Below, piece by piece: positions 15,828-25,794 of a stretch of DNA of 64,000 nucleotides. Each line of letters opens with the position of its first letter. Position 1 is the stretch's first letter. The notes under the pieces are model-generated. The model did no database searches. It saw nothing but the letters and a program-made list of their open reading frames with translations, and had not been told where the DNA came from. Made by a program: the position numbers and the translations under genes. This stretch comes from Parvularculaceae bacterium (lineage in GTDB: Bacteria; Pseudomonadota; Alphaproteobacteria; Caulobacterales; Parvularculaceae). The stretch is taken from positions 682,001 to 746,000 of the forward strand of contig JAJFFV010000006.1 in assembly GCA_021776475.1 (NCBI GenBank), given 5' to 3'.

Positions 15828-18800
15828 TCACGCAGCGCCGGTCTCATCGGCAATCTCAATCAATAGGGTCAAAACCCGCCTGCAGCCCTTGAGCCGCGCT
15901 TTTTCATCGGGCCATGCCTGTTTGAATACCAGCGTCTGATCCGGACGCAGTTTTACGTCGTAGGGTGAAGCTGCGATGTAGCCGATGAGACCCATGGGAT
16001 TAGCGAATTCATTGTTGCGGAAACTGACGAGTGCACCTTTCGGCCCGGCGTCAATTTTCGCAACACCGGCCCGGCGACACATGCCCTTAATGGCGACGAT
16101 GTCCAGCAGGTGTTCCACTTCAGAAGGCATCGGGCCGAACCTGTCAATCAGCTCAGCACCGAATCCGTCAATCTCTTCTTGTTCCGTCAAACCCGACAGG
16201 CGGCGGTAAAGCGACATGCGGACGTCGAGGTCCTCGACATATGACTCAGGAATGAGGACCGCTGTACCGATGTTGATTTGTGGTGACCAGGTTTCTTCTG
16301 CATCGGCGCCGCCCTCCCGCAAAGACGCCACTGCTTCTTCCAGCATGTGCTGGTAAAGCTCAACACCGACTTCTCTTATGTTGCCAGATTGCTCCTCCCC
16401 CAGAAGATTCCCGGCACCGCGGATGTCGAGGTCGTGGGATGCGAGGGTGAACCCGGCGCCTAGTGTATCGAGGGACTGTAAAACTTTTAGGCGGCGCTCA
16501 GCACCGGATGTCAGCTTCTTGCGCGGCGATGTTGTGAGATAGGCGTATGCGCGCGCTTTGGCGCGGCCCACCCGCCCCCGGATCTGATAGAGCTGGGCGA
16601 GGCCGAACATATCAGCGCGGTGCACAATCAGTGTATTGGCACTCGGAACATCAATTCCGGATTCAACAATTGTCGTTGCAACGAGCACATCAAACTTGCC
16701 GTCATAAAACGCGTTCATGATGTCCTCGAGCTCGGTGGCCGGCATTCGCCCGTGTGCAATTTTGAAATTGATTTCCGGCACCTGTTCGGTCAGGAATTCG
16801 GCGATAAAAGTAAGGTCTGAAATGCGCGGCGCCACAAAGAAACTTTGACCGCCCCGATAGTGCTCTCTCAGCAATGTTTCTCGTGCGACGACGCCGTCGA
16901 ATGGGCCGATGCTGGTGCGCACGGCCAGCCGGTCAATTGGCGGCGTCGCGATCAGGGACAAATCGCGAATGCCGCTCATCGAAAGCTGCAAGGTACGCGG
17001 TATCGGTGTTGCCGTCAGAGTCAGCACATGAGTGTCTGCTCGGAATTCTTTCAGGCGTTCTTTATGCTTTACGCCGAAGTGTTGTTCTTCATCGACAATA
17101 ATCAGACCAGCATCCTGAAACTTGACAGTTTTTGCAAGGAGCGCATGGGTGCCGACGACAATGTCAACACGGCCCTCTGCTAACCCTTTGCGGGTCTCGC
17201 TCGCTTCTTTCGCCGATACCATGCGGGAGAGTTGTCTCACTTCCAGCGGGAAACCGGCAAAGCGTTCGGCGAAATTGCGGTAGTGCTGGCGCACAAGCAA
17301 TGTCGTTGGTGCGATGATGATGACTTGCCGCCCGGCCATCGCCGCCACGAAAGCGGCGCGCAGTGCCACCTCGGTCTTGCCGAAACCAACGTCACCGCAG
17401 ACGAGCCTGTCCATTGGCCGGCCCTTTGCAAGATCGTCCAGAACGTCCTCGATGCAATTTTGCTGATCTTCAGTTTCTGCATATGGGAAGCGCGCACAGA
17501 ATTCGTCATACGCACCGGCAGGCGGTGCCATTACTTCCGCACGCCTCATCTCTCGCTTGGCGGCAATTTTGATTAATTCTGCTGCCATCATGCGAATGCG
17601 ATCGCGCATCTTCGCTTTCCGGCTTTGCCAGCTGAGACCACCAAGACGGTCAAGCTGGGCGTTCGGATCGTCAGACCCGAAACGTGACAGGAGTTCGATG
17701 TTTTCGACCGGAAGATATAATTTGTCACCGCCGGCATAGGTCAAATGCAGACAATCATGAGGTGCACCGCTTACATCAATCGTGTGCAGACCTTCATAGC
17801 GTGCAACACCATGTTCAACATGGACAACGAGATCTCCAAGCGACAAGGTCGCGGCCTCCGTCAGGAAATTGTCGGCGCGTCTCTTGCGCCGCCGGATCAG
17901 CCGATCACCAAGTATATCCTGTTCCGCTATGATCGCGAGTGCGTCAGTTTCAAACCCATTCTCAACACCAAGCGTCATCAACGCTGTGGTAGAAATGTCG
18001 AGAGATGCAACTTCAGACCATTTCACGACGGTTGCTGTCGTCTCAATACCGTGATCCGTCATCACGGTGCCCATACGATCGGTAGATCCGTCACTCCAGC
18101 CAGCAACGATGACATTCTTGCCAGCATTCTGCAGATCATCGATGTGCTGCCTCACAGCGTCAAACACATTGATATTTCCGGCGCTTCGCTCGGCCGCGAA
18201 ACTGCGGCCCTGCTTTGCTCCAAAATCGAATGCACGTTGATTGTCTGGTGGCGCGAAGGGCGTCAGCTGCCGCAAAGGCAGGGAATTGAGTTCTGCTTCA
18301 AGCGTTTTTCCTGACAGGTAGAGGCTCTGGGGTTTGACCGGGCAATAGGCGGGGTTTCTAAACTCCGTCACTCTGCCTGACTGGTTTTCTGTAATAGTTC
18401 TAGCCTCATAATAATCCGTGATCTGTGTGAATCGTTCCTCTGCCGCTTCCAGACCAAGGTGATCGAGAAAGATCAGCGCGTTTTGAACATAATCGAAAAA
18501 AGTTCCGGTCTCTTCGTAGTAAAATGGCAACCAATGTTCGAGCCCTGCATGTTTCCGGCCCGCTGAAATGGCTTCGTAGAGCGGGTTATCGCTGACGATC
18601 CCGAATTCGGCCCGGAACTTTTTCCGGAACCGGCTGATCGTTTCTTCCGTGATCAAAACTTCTGATGCGGCGGTCAGATCTATTTCCAGGCGCTTGGCTG
18701 TTGTTCGTTGAGTCGCTGCGTCAAAGGCGCGGATACTCTCTAGTGTATCGCCAAAAAAATCGAGCCTAAGAGGTTCATTAGCGCCGGGCGGGTAGATATC

Positions 18801-19337
18801 GAGAAGCCCACCCCGAACGGCAAATTCACCAGGCTCTCTGACAGTGCTGGCGCGCGCGTATCCGTTGGCCAGCAAAAAGGCCACAAGTTTACTTAATTCG
18901 ACATTCTGTCCCGGCCGGGCGACAAACGTCGCGTTTCGCACAAGCTCTCCCGGCGGTGTGCGCAAGGTGACGGCATTGATTGATGTGATGATAACAAGCG
19001 GCGTTCTCGGCTCCCGTTTCGTCAGTACCGACAGAACCGCCATCCGTTGTGCCGATACATCACTTGATGGGGAAACGCGGTCATAAGGCAGGCAATCCCA
19101 GGCAGGAAAAGTCAGTACAGGAATATCAGAGGCGAAAACGGAAACCGCTGCTGCTGTCGCTGCAGCGCGGGCACCATCCCGTGCGATGTGAACGACAAGA
19201 CCACCGCGCGCCTTAGCCACTTCAATAATGGCGAGTGCATCCGCGCCTTCCGGCGTGCCGTAGATGGTCAGGCTCCCGTCATCATGCCATGCGACGTCTC
19301 TGGAAATCTGCTGTGTAAGCGATATTGTTGTCATCAT
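15828..19337 (-). CDS. mfd: Transcription-repair coupling factor Mfd
   Basis: This protein of about 1169 residues has the full Mfd order: N-terminal UvrB-like damage-recognition module, RNA polymerase interaction domain (LGDLVVHVEHGVARYEG), superfamily 2 helicase motor with Walker A G-D-V-G-F-G-K-T and D-E-E-Q-H-F-G, motif III T-A-T-P-I-P-R-T-L, motif VI Q-I-R-G-R-V-G-R, and the C-terminal TRCF domain. Mfd releases stalled RNA polymerase and recruits UvrA. I chose the ATG pair at 19337/19334 over an upstream GTG at 19373. The gene converges on the PleD-like gene with a 9-base gap and forms part of the mfd-sdhE-recG neighbourhood of alphaproteobacteria. Confidence 0.96.
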   Translation of the reverse strand: MMTTISLTQQISRDVAWHDDGSLTIYGTPEGADALAIIEVAKARGGLVVHIARDGARAAATAAAVSVFASDIPVLTFPAWDCLPYDRVSPSSDVSAQRMAVLSVLTKREPRTPLVIITSINAVTLRTPPGELVRNATFVARPGQNVELSKLVAFLLANGYARASTVREPGEFAVRGGLLDIYPPGANEPLRLDFFGDTLESIRAFDAATQRTTAKRLEIDLTAASEVLITEETISRFRKKFRAEFGIVSDNPLYEAISAGRKHAGLEHWLPFYYEETGTFFDYVQNALIFLDHLGLEAAEERFTQITDYYEARTITENQSGRVTEFRNPAYCPVKPQSLYLSGKTLEAELNSLPLRQLTPFAPPDNQRAFDFGAKQGRSFAAERSAGNINVFDAVRQHIDDLQNAGKNVIVAGWSDGSTDRMGTVMTDHGIETTATVVKWSEVASLDISTTALMTLGVENGFETDALAIIAEQDILGDRLIRRRKRRADNFLTEAATLSLGDLVVHVEHGVARYEGLHTIDVSGAPHDCLHLTYAGGDKLYLPVENIELLSRFGSDDPNAQLDRLGGLSWQSRKAKMRDRIRMMAAELIKIAAKREMRRAEVMAPPAGAYDEFCARFPYAETEDQQNCIEDVLDDLAKGRPMDRLVCGDVGFGKTEVALRAAFVAAMAGRQVIIIAPTTLLVRQHYRNFAERFAGFPLEVRQLSRMVSAKEASETRKGLAEGRVDIVVGTHALLAKTVKFQDAGLIIVDEEQHFGVKHKERLKEFRADTHVLTLTATPIPRTLQLSMSGIRDLSLIATPPIDRLAVRTSIGPFDGVVARETLLREHYRGGQSFFVAPRISDLTFIAEFLTEQVPEINFKIAHGRMPATELEDIMNAFYDGKFDVLVATTIVESGIDVPSANTLIVHRADMFGLAQLYQIRGRVGRAKARAYAYLTTSPRKKLTSGAERRLKVLQSLDTLGAGFTLASHDLDIRGAGNLLGEEQSGNIREVGVELYQHMLEEAVASLREGGADAEETWSPQINIGTAVLIPESYVEDLDVRMSLYRRLSGLTEQEEIDGFGAELIDRFGPMPSEVEHLLDIVAIKGMCRRAGVAKIDAGPKGALVSFRNNEFANPMGLIGYIAASPYDVKLRPDQTLVFKQAWPDEKARLKGCRRVLTLLIEIADETGAA

Positions 19338-19457
19338 ATCCAAGCCAAAAAACGCGGTTGCCTGTTTGGGCACCGCGCGATGTGGAAGAGGTAGCGCGGC
19401 AGGTGTTTCGCTTCAAGGTGAAACGGGTCAGTTCAGCGAGAAAACGATTGGGCTGAG

Positions 19458-20168
19458 TTAGGGGTGTCTACTGTTCACGCCTGACCAGCGAAGAACGACA
19501 AGGCCAAGACCGGCGAGGAAGAACAACACCGCGAGAGAGGCGGTCATTTTCAACCACCAGGAATTGAAATTCTCGCGCGTTGACCAGTCCATGATATGTA
19601 GACCCCACATGAAATCAAATGTGCGCCAAAGCAACGTGCGTACGGCACGGACTTCTCCAGTTGAGGCATCGACATAAAAACTGGCGCGTTCGGTGGGTCC
19701 GAAGTCTACGCGCCAAACCGGACCCGCTCTGCCATACTCCTGAGGTGGGTCGGTAAGCAGTGCTACGGTCGTGATCTCTCCTCCGCCAATATATGACGCG
19801 GCGGCGAGGTCTCTTGCCCAGTTGTCAGCGAGTGGCGAAATGACAAAACCGCTTTTGGCATGCACAAGCCAGGTGCTTTCCTCCTGGGTTAACTGCCAGA
19901 TCGGCTCTTTATTCAGCACAATCGCAGTCGCCCGTTCGATTGGCTCATCAACTTTCGCGATGGCACCCGCCAGATCGACTTCATAATCGGACCAAACCAG
20001 CGAAGAGGGCTCATGTTCGGCTTGAAGGTGTTCGCCTCGGACAGTTTCAATAGGAAACCAGGTCATAAATAACCCGGAGATTAGCCACAAGCCGACTTGC
20101 AACCCGATGACTGTACCAAGCCACAGATGCACTTTACGCAAACGCCGATTTAGCAGTGCTTTGTTCAC
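19458..20168 (-). CDS. PepSY-associated membrane protein
   Basis: This 236-residue protein has an N-terminal transmembrane helix (residues 12-35, with WLGTVIGLQVGLWLISGLFM), a periplasmic PepSY-like region with D-Y-E-V-D-L-A-G-A-I, and a second helix near the C-terminus (LAVLFFLAGLGLVVL). This is the compact two-helix form of the PepSY-associated family; a conserved His (KVHLW) in the first helix is common in members with suspected redox or metal roles. The start is GTG with a strong GGGGGA ribosome site. Function is unassigned. It ends 10 bases after the dienelactone hydrolase-like gene stops on the same strand, so the two probably form a pair. Confidence 0.75.
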   Translation of the reverse strand: MNKALLNRRLRKVHLWLGTVIGLQVGLWLISGLFMTWFPIETVRGEHLQAEHEPSSLVWSDYEVDLAGAIAKVDEPIERATAIVLNKEPIWQLTQEESTWLVHAKSGFVISPLADNWARDLAAASYIGGGEITTVALLTDPPQEYGRAGPVWRVDFGPTERASFYVDASTGEVRAVRTLLWRTFDFMWGLHIMDWSTRENFNSWWLKMTASLAVLFFLAGLGLVVLRWSGVNSRHP

Positions 20169-20177
20169 CTGGTCCCC

Positions 20178-20978
20178 CTATCGATTCACCGGTGGCAGCA
20201 GCTTTTCCTGCAGGAACGAAATGACACTATCGCGCGCCCGCATGGTTAGTGAACCCTCTTCGTCAACCAGATCTTTGGTGAGAACTGCATGCGGGTAGGG
20301 ATTGCCATCGGGATTCTGGGCTGAATCTTCAAGCTCGATGCGGCGGAGGCGTTCTGTGCCGACAAGTTCCTGGAGTGCGTCAAAGCGGGCCGCGGTGCAA
20401 GTCGGGTCGCCTTCGAAACGCAACGCCATCACATCGATGTCGGTTCGGTCGCGAAGGGCATCCCGCTCCTGTTCCGACATATGCAGCGCCTTTTTGCTTT
20501 TTGCGACCCAGTAGTTCGCAGGCATTGCCGGTTGCGAGGCGACCGGGGCAATCACCGTTTGTTCAAGGACCAACGACAGCGCGAAATTGCCAGTCATGCA
20601 CATGCCAATGGTGCCGACGCCCGGCCCGCCGCATTCCTGATGGATCCTGGCCGCCAATGCCCGCAACCAGACTGTCACCGGACTGGACGCATTACGCGCA
20701 AAAAGCCGTATCTCGCGCGACATACAGGCTCTTATTGTATTGCCCATCAAAGAGGGTTTGGTTGGCCCCTTCATAGCATCGGCATATAAGTCTGGCGCAT
20801 AAACAGTAAATCCAGCTTTGTTTAGCCAGCCAGCGAACCGCCAGAACTCAGCGGTCATGCCGGGCAGTTCATGCATGAGTAGAACGCCGGGCCCGTTGCC
20901 TTGACGATAAACCGGGTGCTCTATCTCTTCATGTTCAAACATGAAGCCTTCCTGAAATGGCAGGTATTGCGCACTCAT
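20178..20978 (-). CDS. Dienelactone hydrolase family protein
   Basis: This 266-residue protein has the alpha/beta hydrolase pattern of dienelactone hydrolases: V-L-L-M-H-E-L-P-G-M near residue 30 and the cysteine nucleophile elbow G-M-C-M-T-G, with later D-P-T-C (Asp) and Y-P-H-A (His). Such enzymes hydrolyse lactones or esters; the native substrate is unknown. I used the ATG at 20978; an internal ATG at 20942 has a better ribosome site (AGGAAGG), so a shorter product of 254 residues is possible. It is followed by the PepSY-associated gene. Confidence 0.85.
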   Translation of the reverse strand: MSAQYLPFQEGFMFEHEEIEHPVYRQGNGPGVLLMHELPGMTAEFWRFAGWLNKAGFTVYAPDLYADAMKGPTKPSLMGNTIRACMSREIRLFARNASSPVTVWLRALAARIHQECGGPGVGTIGMCMTGNFALSLVLEQTVIAPVASQPAMPANYWVAKSKKALHMSEQERDALRDRTDIDVMALRFEGDPTCTAARFDALQELVGTERLRRIELEDSAQNPDGNPYPHAVLTKDLVDEEGSLTMRARDSVISFLQEKLLPPVNR

Positions 20979-21048
20979 ATCCGATTCATCTGGATCCCCC
21001 CGCGTCGACACAGCCGCTTAACGGCATCGCTGCGCCCGCCATTCCTTT

Positions 21049-21345
21049 TCACGCATCACGGCGCGAGACACTTATTTCCCACGATTGCACTGCTTCGGCG
21101 TGCTGAAACGCCTGAAGCATCTCGAGGACTGGGCCCTCAAAGGCCGCCGGCACCGGTGTTTGTTTCAAAATCCACTCGTACAGGTCGCGATCAGGCACCT
21201 CCAAAAGCCGCTCAAGCTCGGCGAGATGTTCGCCGCTCATCTCTGGCAATTTTGCTGCGGCAAAGCTGCCCAACACGATGTCGGCTTCCTTGAAGCCTCG
21301 ATGGGTGGCCCGATAAAGCAGTTTTTTGCGGTAAGGATCTTTCAT
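21049..21345 (-). CDS. sdhE: Succinate dehydrogenase assembly factor SdhE
   Basis: This small protein of 98 residues carries the SdhE/DUF339 signature: L-L-Y-R-A-T-H-R-G-F-K-E-A-D, in which the R-G-x-K-E segment contacts the flavoprotein, followed by L-E-V-P-D-R-D-L-Y-E-W. SdhE promotes covalent FAD attachment to succinate dehydrogenase SdhA. The ATG at 21345 with GGAGG just 3 bases upstream is chosen; longer non-ATG starts are open. It is divergent from recG, as in many alphaproteobacteria. Confidence 0.9.
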   Translation of the reverse strand: MKDPYRKKLLYRATHRGFKEADIVLGSFAAAKLPEMSGEHLAELERLLEVPDRDLYEWILKQTPVPAAFEGPVLEMLQAFQHAEAVQSWEISVSRRDA

Positions 21346-21437
21346 AAGCCTCCGGCTCTTGCGTCTTGGTTTAAAAGTTCTTGCCGAGTTCGTCACCCGC
21401 TGTTTTGCCAATCCGCAAATAATCGTTAATTAAACAT

Positions 21438-23537
21438 ATGCGGCCTCAGATCCTCAACCAGCTGTTTTCCGATATCACGGTATTGCCCGGGGTCGGCCCA
21501 AAGGTAGCAACGTTGATCAGCAAAGTTGCTGGTCCGCGTGTGGTAGATCTGCTACTGACATTGCCGACTGGTCTCATAGACAGGTCGGCTCGGCCGCTGA
21601 TCACTGAGGCTGTGGAAGGCCAGTTAGTCACGTTAACCGTGACCGTTGAACAGCATCGGCCACCGCCCAGAGGCCTCGCGCGCCTCCCCTACAAGGTCTT
21701 ATGTTTTGATGACAGCGGTTTGATTACACTCGCTTTTTTTCATGCGCGATCAGATTATCTTCGAACCCAATTGCCGGTAGGCTCGACGAGGCTGATCAGC
21801 GGTAAGGTTGAGCGATATTCGGGTGGCCTGCAGATGGTGCACCCTGATCACATTGTTGATCCGGCGAAAGCAGATGAGTTGCCGTTGTTCGAGCCGATCT
21901 ACCCACTTACGACCTCTTTGGCAGGCAGAACGATGCGCAAAGCTGCAGCGGCAGTACTCGACTTCATACCGGAGGTGCCTGAGTGGCTGGACCCTGATCT
22001 CGTTGCTCGGGAAAAGTGGCCAACACTGCGCGAGGCTTTAAGGTCGGCCCATGCCCCGGAGAGCCGTCTTGACTTGTCTGATGAAAACGTGTCGCGGCAG
22101 AGGCTTGCTTATGACGAGCTGCTGGCCAACCAGCTTGCGCTTTCCCTTATTCGACAGCAAAGGCGGAAATTAATTGGTAGATCTATTATCGGAAACAATG
22201 AACTACGGGAAAAAATTAAATCACGATTACCGTTTGAATTGACTTTGGACCAGGCGAAAACATTGGATGAAATTTATTATGATATGGCTGAAAGTCACCG
22301 TATGGTTCGACTGGTTCAGGGGGATGTGGGGTCGGGGAAGACTGTCGTTGCCCTTTTGGCCATTTTAAACGCGGTTGAAGCGGGATTGCAGGCGGCTTTG
22401 ATGGCGCCGACCGAGATCCTCGCCCGCCAGCACTATGATTTCATCCAACCTCTTTTGGCAGGCACCAATGTCAGTGTTGAGCTTTTAACTGGACGCTCAG
22501 GAAGCAGCGAAAGAAGTGCAAAGATATCTGGTTTATCAAAAGGTTATATCAATATACTCATCGGCACCCATGCAATTTTTTCGAACGATGTCAGATTCCA
22601 TGATTTGGGCCTGGTTGTGGTCGACGAACAGCATCGCTTTGGGGTTTATCAACGCATGGCGATACAGGACAAAGGCCGGCAGGCTGATGTTCTGGTAATG
22701 ACGGCAACGCCGATACCCCGCAGTCTAGCGCTGACAACTTACGGGGATATGGAGATCAGCCAGATCCGTAATAAGCCGCCCGGGCGAAGACCAGTTGACA
22801 CCCGGGCCCTCCCACTAGAGCGGATCAGTGATGTCGTAAGTGCGGTCGGTCGAGCGATCGTTGAAGGTGACCAGGTTTATTGGGTGTGCCCGATGGTCGA
22901 AGAGTCCGATGAGATCGACCTCACCTCTGTTGAAACCAGATTTGCAGAACTGGCAGGTATGTTTGGCGACAAGGTTGGCCTCGTCCACGGTAAAATGAAG
23001 AGCGCTGAAAAAGAAGCAGTCGTCAACGCGTTCTATCGGGGACACATCAATATTTTGGTCGCCACTACTGTAATCGAGGTGGGTGTCAACGCGCCGGCTG
23101 CGACGATTATGGTGATCGAGCACGCTGAACGGTTTGGTCTCGCCCAACTCCATCAATTACGTGGCCGTGTCGGCAGGGGTACAAAAAAGTCCACTTGCTT
23201 GTTGTTGTACAAGGCAAATAAAAACAGTCAGTTGGGGGAGACAGCAACAGCCAGGATTAAGATATTGCGCGATACCGACGATGGGTTCCTGATTTCTGAA
23301 GAAGATTTACGCCTGCGTGGGCCTGGTGACCTTCTGGGCGCTGCGCAATCAGGATTTCCTGAGTTTCGCATTGCCGACGCGACCCGTGACAAAACGCTGC
23401 TTGAACGAGCCCGTGATGACAGCAAGCTGATCATCCAAAATGACCCTCAGCTAGCTGGCCCGCGTGGAAGAGCGTTGCGGATTCTATTGTATCTTTTTGG
23501 TCGCGATGACGCTGTCAGATTGTTGCGTTCGGGATAA
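21438..23537 (+). CDS. recG: ATP-dependent DNA helicase RecG
   Basis: This 699-residue helicase has the N-terminal wedge domain, then the motor with Q-G-D-V-G-S-G-K-T (Walker A, about residue 295), V-V-D-E-Q-H-R-F-G (motif II), T-A-T-P-I-P-R-S-L (motif III) and Q-L-R-G-R-V-G-R-G (motif VI), and the TRG-like end. RecG remodels stalled replication forks and branched DNA. Length and motif order are standard. It is divergent from sdhE and is followed by the convergent DUF502 gene after 97 bases. Confidence 0.96.
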   Translation: MRPQILNQLFSDITVLPGVGPKVATLISKVAGPRVVDLLLTLPTGLIDRSARPLITEAVEGQLVTLTVTVEQHRPPPRGLARLPYKVLCFDDSGLITLAFFHARSDYLRTQLPVGSTRLISGKVERYSGGLQMVHPDHIVDPAKADELPLFEPIYPLTTSLAGRTMRKAAAAVLDFIPEVPEWLDPDLVAREKWPTLREALRSAHAPESRLDLSDENVSRQRLAYDELLANQLALSLIRQQRRKLIGRSIIGNNELREKIKSRLPFELTLDQAKTLDEIYYDMAESHRMVRLVQGDVGSGKTVVALLAILNAVEAGLQAALMAPTEILARQHYDFIQPLLAGTNVSVELLTGRSGSSERSAKISGLSKGYINILIGTHAIFSNDVRFHDLGLVVVDEQHRFGVYQRMAIQDKGRQADVLVMTATPIPRSLALTTYGDMEISQIRNKPPGRRPVDTRALPLERISDVVSAVGRAIVEGDQVYWVCPMVEESDEIDLTSVETRFAELAGMFGDKVGLVHGKMKSAEKEAVVNAFYRGHINILVATTVIEVGVNAPAATIMVIEHAERFGLAQLHQLRGRVGRGTKKSTCLLLYKANKNSQLGETATARIKILRDTDDGFLISEEDLRLRGPGDLLGAAQSGFPEFRIADATRDKTLLERARDDSKLIIQNDPQLAGPRGRALRILLYLFGRDDAVRLLRSG

Positions 23538-23634
23538 CTCTAAACAAAGTTGTTATGAGATTAATAACACGATCATGCTTTCAATTCTGCGACAGTCGAT
23601 GTGCCGGCTCTGTTGATTTGAGCACAGATCGAGT

Positions 23635-24447
23635 TTAATCAACCTTTTCGGTCTTGCGATTATTTTTTGAAAAGAAACTCGATCCGTTTTTGGTCTCTCT
23701 AGAGTCCGGATTTTCAATCGCGCCAGCGGCGATTTGTTCGAGTTTTTCAACATAACCCGTCGGCTCATATGCAGGTGAAACGAGCCCGGCTGAAAAGATC
23801 AACTTGGCTCCTTCTTCAACTGTCATATCGAGGATTCGCAGGTCACTCGATGGGACAAAAAGCAGGAACCCTGAAGTCGGGTTCGGTGTGGTTGGTACAA
23901 ATACGCTGACCAGATTATCACTGACATCAGCCAATTTATGGCTGATCTCGCCCTTTGTCGACGTCACAACGAACGCCATCACCCACAGGCCTTCTCTTGG
24001 ATATTCGACAAGTGCGACTTCTTTAAAGGAACGCTCAGACTGTTGCAGCGCCATTTCGAATACATTTTTAAAGAAGCCATAAAGATTGCGCACGACCGGC
24101 ATTGAATCAACGAGCCGTTCACCGGTTTTGATCACGGTCCTGCCAATAAAGTTCTTGGCGAGGGCGCCCAGCAACACAAGCAGAATGATTGCCACCACAA
24201 TTCCAGCCCCGGGCAAATATTCGAGCACATTCGAAGGGATGAATCGGCCCGGAATAACCCGCTTCACAAGACCGTCGAGATCAGCCAGCGGTCCTGTCAC
24301 CAGAACGTAAACCAACCAAAAGGTGATCCCGAGCGGTGCCGCCACGACTATGCCGGTTAGAAGGTCATTGCGCAGCCGCGAAAAAAAGCTCGGCTTTTGC
24401 GGATGAATCAGCTTGCTTGCGGCATCTTTTTGCGGCTCGTCGGGCAC
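23635..24447 (-). CDS. DUF502 inner-membrane protein
   Basis: This 270-residue protein shows the DUF502 layout: a basic N-terminus (SFFSRLRNDLLTG), two transmembrane helices (residues 28-50 and 73-93, separated by the loop DGLVKRVIPGRFIP), then a conserved G-x-x-L-V-D-S-M-P-V-V-R-N-L-Y segment and a soluble domain with F-V-P-T-T-P-N-P-T-S-G-F. The start is GTG at 24447 with a purine-rich leader. Function is unknown; DUF502 genes often lie beside recG in alphaproteobacteria, as here. Confidence 0.88.
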   Translation of the reverse strand: MPDEPQKDAASKLIHPQKPSFFSRLRNDLLTGIVVAAPLGITFWLVYVLVTGPLADLDGLVKRVIPGRFIPSNVLEYLPGAGIVVAIILLVLLGALAKNFIGRTVIKTGERLVDSMPVVRNLYGFFKNVFEMALQQSERSFKEVALVEYPREGLWVMAFVVTSTKGEISHKLADVSDNLVSVFVPTTPNPTSGFLLFVPSSDLRILDMTVEEGAKLIFSAGLVSPAYEPTGYVEKLEQIAAGAIENPDSRETKNGSSFFSKNNRKTEKVD

Positions 24448-24613
24448 TGTCTCTCTCTTTTCGGCATATTTGTTTGCTCAATATAATGCGTTTGTATTCT
24501 ATTCCCTAGTAGTGACAATTTGGTGACCTATATATGCTCTATTGCGGGCATTCCCGATTGTTATTTGAGAAATTGCTCATAAGCTGCTCGCCAGCAGAAA
24601 CCAAGAGCACACC

Positions 24614-25792
24614 ATGAACTTGCGTCTGATAATCGGCGGAATTGCTGCCAGTGCAATCACCTTTATCATCGTTGCAGTTTTTCTGTTGCAAGAAAATCTG
24701 GCAAAGTTCCTAATTAATCCCAGAATACCATATGAAACCTATGTCCCCCCACAAGCGCCTGAGTACGCTACATCAGAGGCCTGGCTGAGCTGGCCAGCGG
24801 CAAACTCCGAGAAACTGGTTGACGTGTTCTACATACCCAGCACAGCCTATCGATCCCCCGAACACTGGAATGCGCCACTAGATGATGCGCCGGCCCTTGC
24901 GACACTGAACAAGGTCTTGCTTCCAAATGAGGCAGGTCCGTTTAGCGAGATCGGCGACATTTATGCCCCACATTACCGACAAGCGACATTATTCGCCTTT
25001 TTCACACAAAAACATCAAGGGCACGAAGCCCGCAAGACCGCTTATGCTGACGTGCGCAAAGCGTTCATGTATTTCCTGGCCCAGGCAGACGAAACGCGAC
25101 CACTCGTTCTTGTCGGCTACGGTCAGGGAGGGCTTCACCTTCAAGGGTTGTTGATTGACTATTTTCAGGACAATCCTGGCCTGCGTAAGCGAGTGCTTGG
25201 TATCTATATCATTGATCAGAGTACGCCGTTAGATATGTTCAACTATGCGCTTGCGGAAACCCCACCCTGCAAATATCCGACCGATGTGCGCTGTGTCATT
25301 TCCTGGAACGCTTATGAGGCGCGTCATGAAGACGAAATTTGGCGAAAACAAAATCGTCTCATGGTCTGGGATGGTGACGGCAATTTGAAATCGATCGAGA
25401 AGCGCCCTCTGCTGTGCACAAATCCTCTTGACTGGAAACTAACAGATGACTTCATCTCAAGAGAAAGCCATCTGGGTGCAGCGTCTTCGACGGGTCTGAA
25501 ATTCGGCGAAAGGCCCGCGTTGATTGAAAAGGCTGTATCAGTCCAATGTGACAGCGGTATCGCCACGATCTCTAAACCGCGTCAGCGCTGGCTGCAGCGG
25601 CCTCACGGGTTTGGTAAACAGTGGCAATCCGTGGATTACAATCTTTTTTATGAAGATATCAGGGTAAACCTAGAACAGCGGTTCATCGCCCTGGCAACAG
25701 TTCTTGAGCAAGAAGCCAGGCTGGCCCCGCCAATGGTCCAGGCAGTCGATGTTGAAGAGGCGCCGATCAACAAAGTGCCAAAGCAGAGATAA
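24614..25792 (+). CDS. DUF3089 (lipase-like) protein, predicted nucleophile missing
   Basis: This 392-residue protein has an N-terminal membrane anchor or signal segment (residues 5-27) and the DUF3089 pattern: V-D-V-F-Y-I-P-S-T-A-Y, W-N-A-P-L-D-D and a nucleophile-elbow region. In homologues as I recall them the elbow reads G-H-S-Q-G; here it is G-Y-G-Q-G-G, with Gly in place of the Ser (codons GGC TAC GGT CAG GGA GGG). If the alignment is right the protein cannot work as a serine hydrolase. It converges with kdsA, leaving only 2 bases between the stop codons. Confidence 0.8.
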   Translation: MNLRLIIGGIAASAITFIIVAVFLLQENLAKFLINPRIPYETYVPPQAPEYATSEAWLSWPAANSEKLVDVFYIPSTAYRSPEHWNAPLDDAPALATLNKVLLPNEAGPFSEIGDIYAPHYRQATLFAFFTQKHQGHEARKTAYADVRKAFMYFLAQADETRPLVLVGYGQGGLHLQGLLIDYFQDNPGLRKRVLGIYIIDQSTPLDMFNYALAETPPCKYPTDVRCVISWNAYEARHEDEIWRKQNRLMVWDGDGNLKSIEKRPLLCTNPLDWKLTDDFISRESHLGAASSTGLKFGERPALIEKAVSVQCDSGIATISKPRQRWLQRPHGFGKQWQSVDYNLFYEDIRVNLEQRFIALATVLEQEARLAPPMVQAVDVEEAPINKVPKQR

Positions 25793-25794
25793 AT

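Noticed and set aside
15800-15830. Inverted repeat TGACGCT/AGCGTCA between the PleD-like gene and mfd as a terminator
   Set aside because: The loop is long, one arm lies inside coding sequence and there is no T-run on either strand.
17745-18314. Plus-strand open frame of 189 codons inside mfd
   Set aside because: It is the shadow of a conserved helicase gene; composition and motifs support only the minus-strand reading.
23550-23570. TGTTAT/ATAACA repeat after recG as a terminator
   Set aside because: The stem is only six A/T-rich pairs and no T-run follows.
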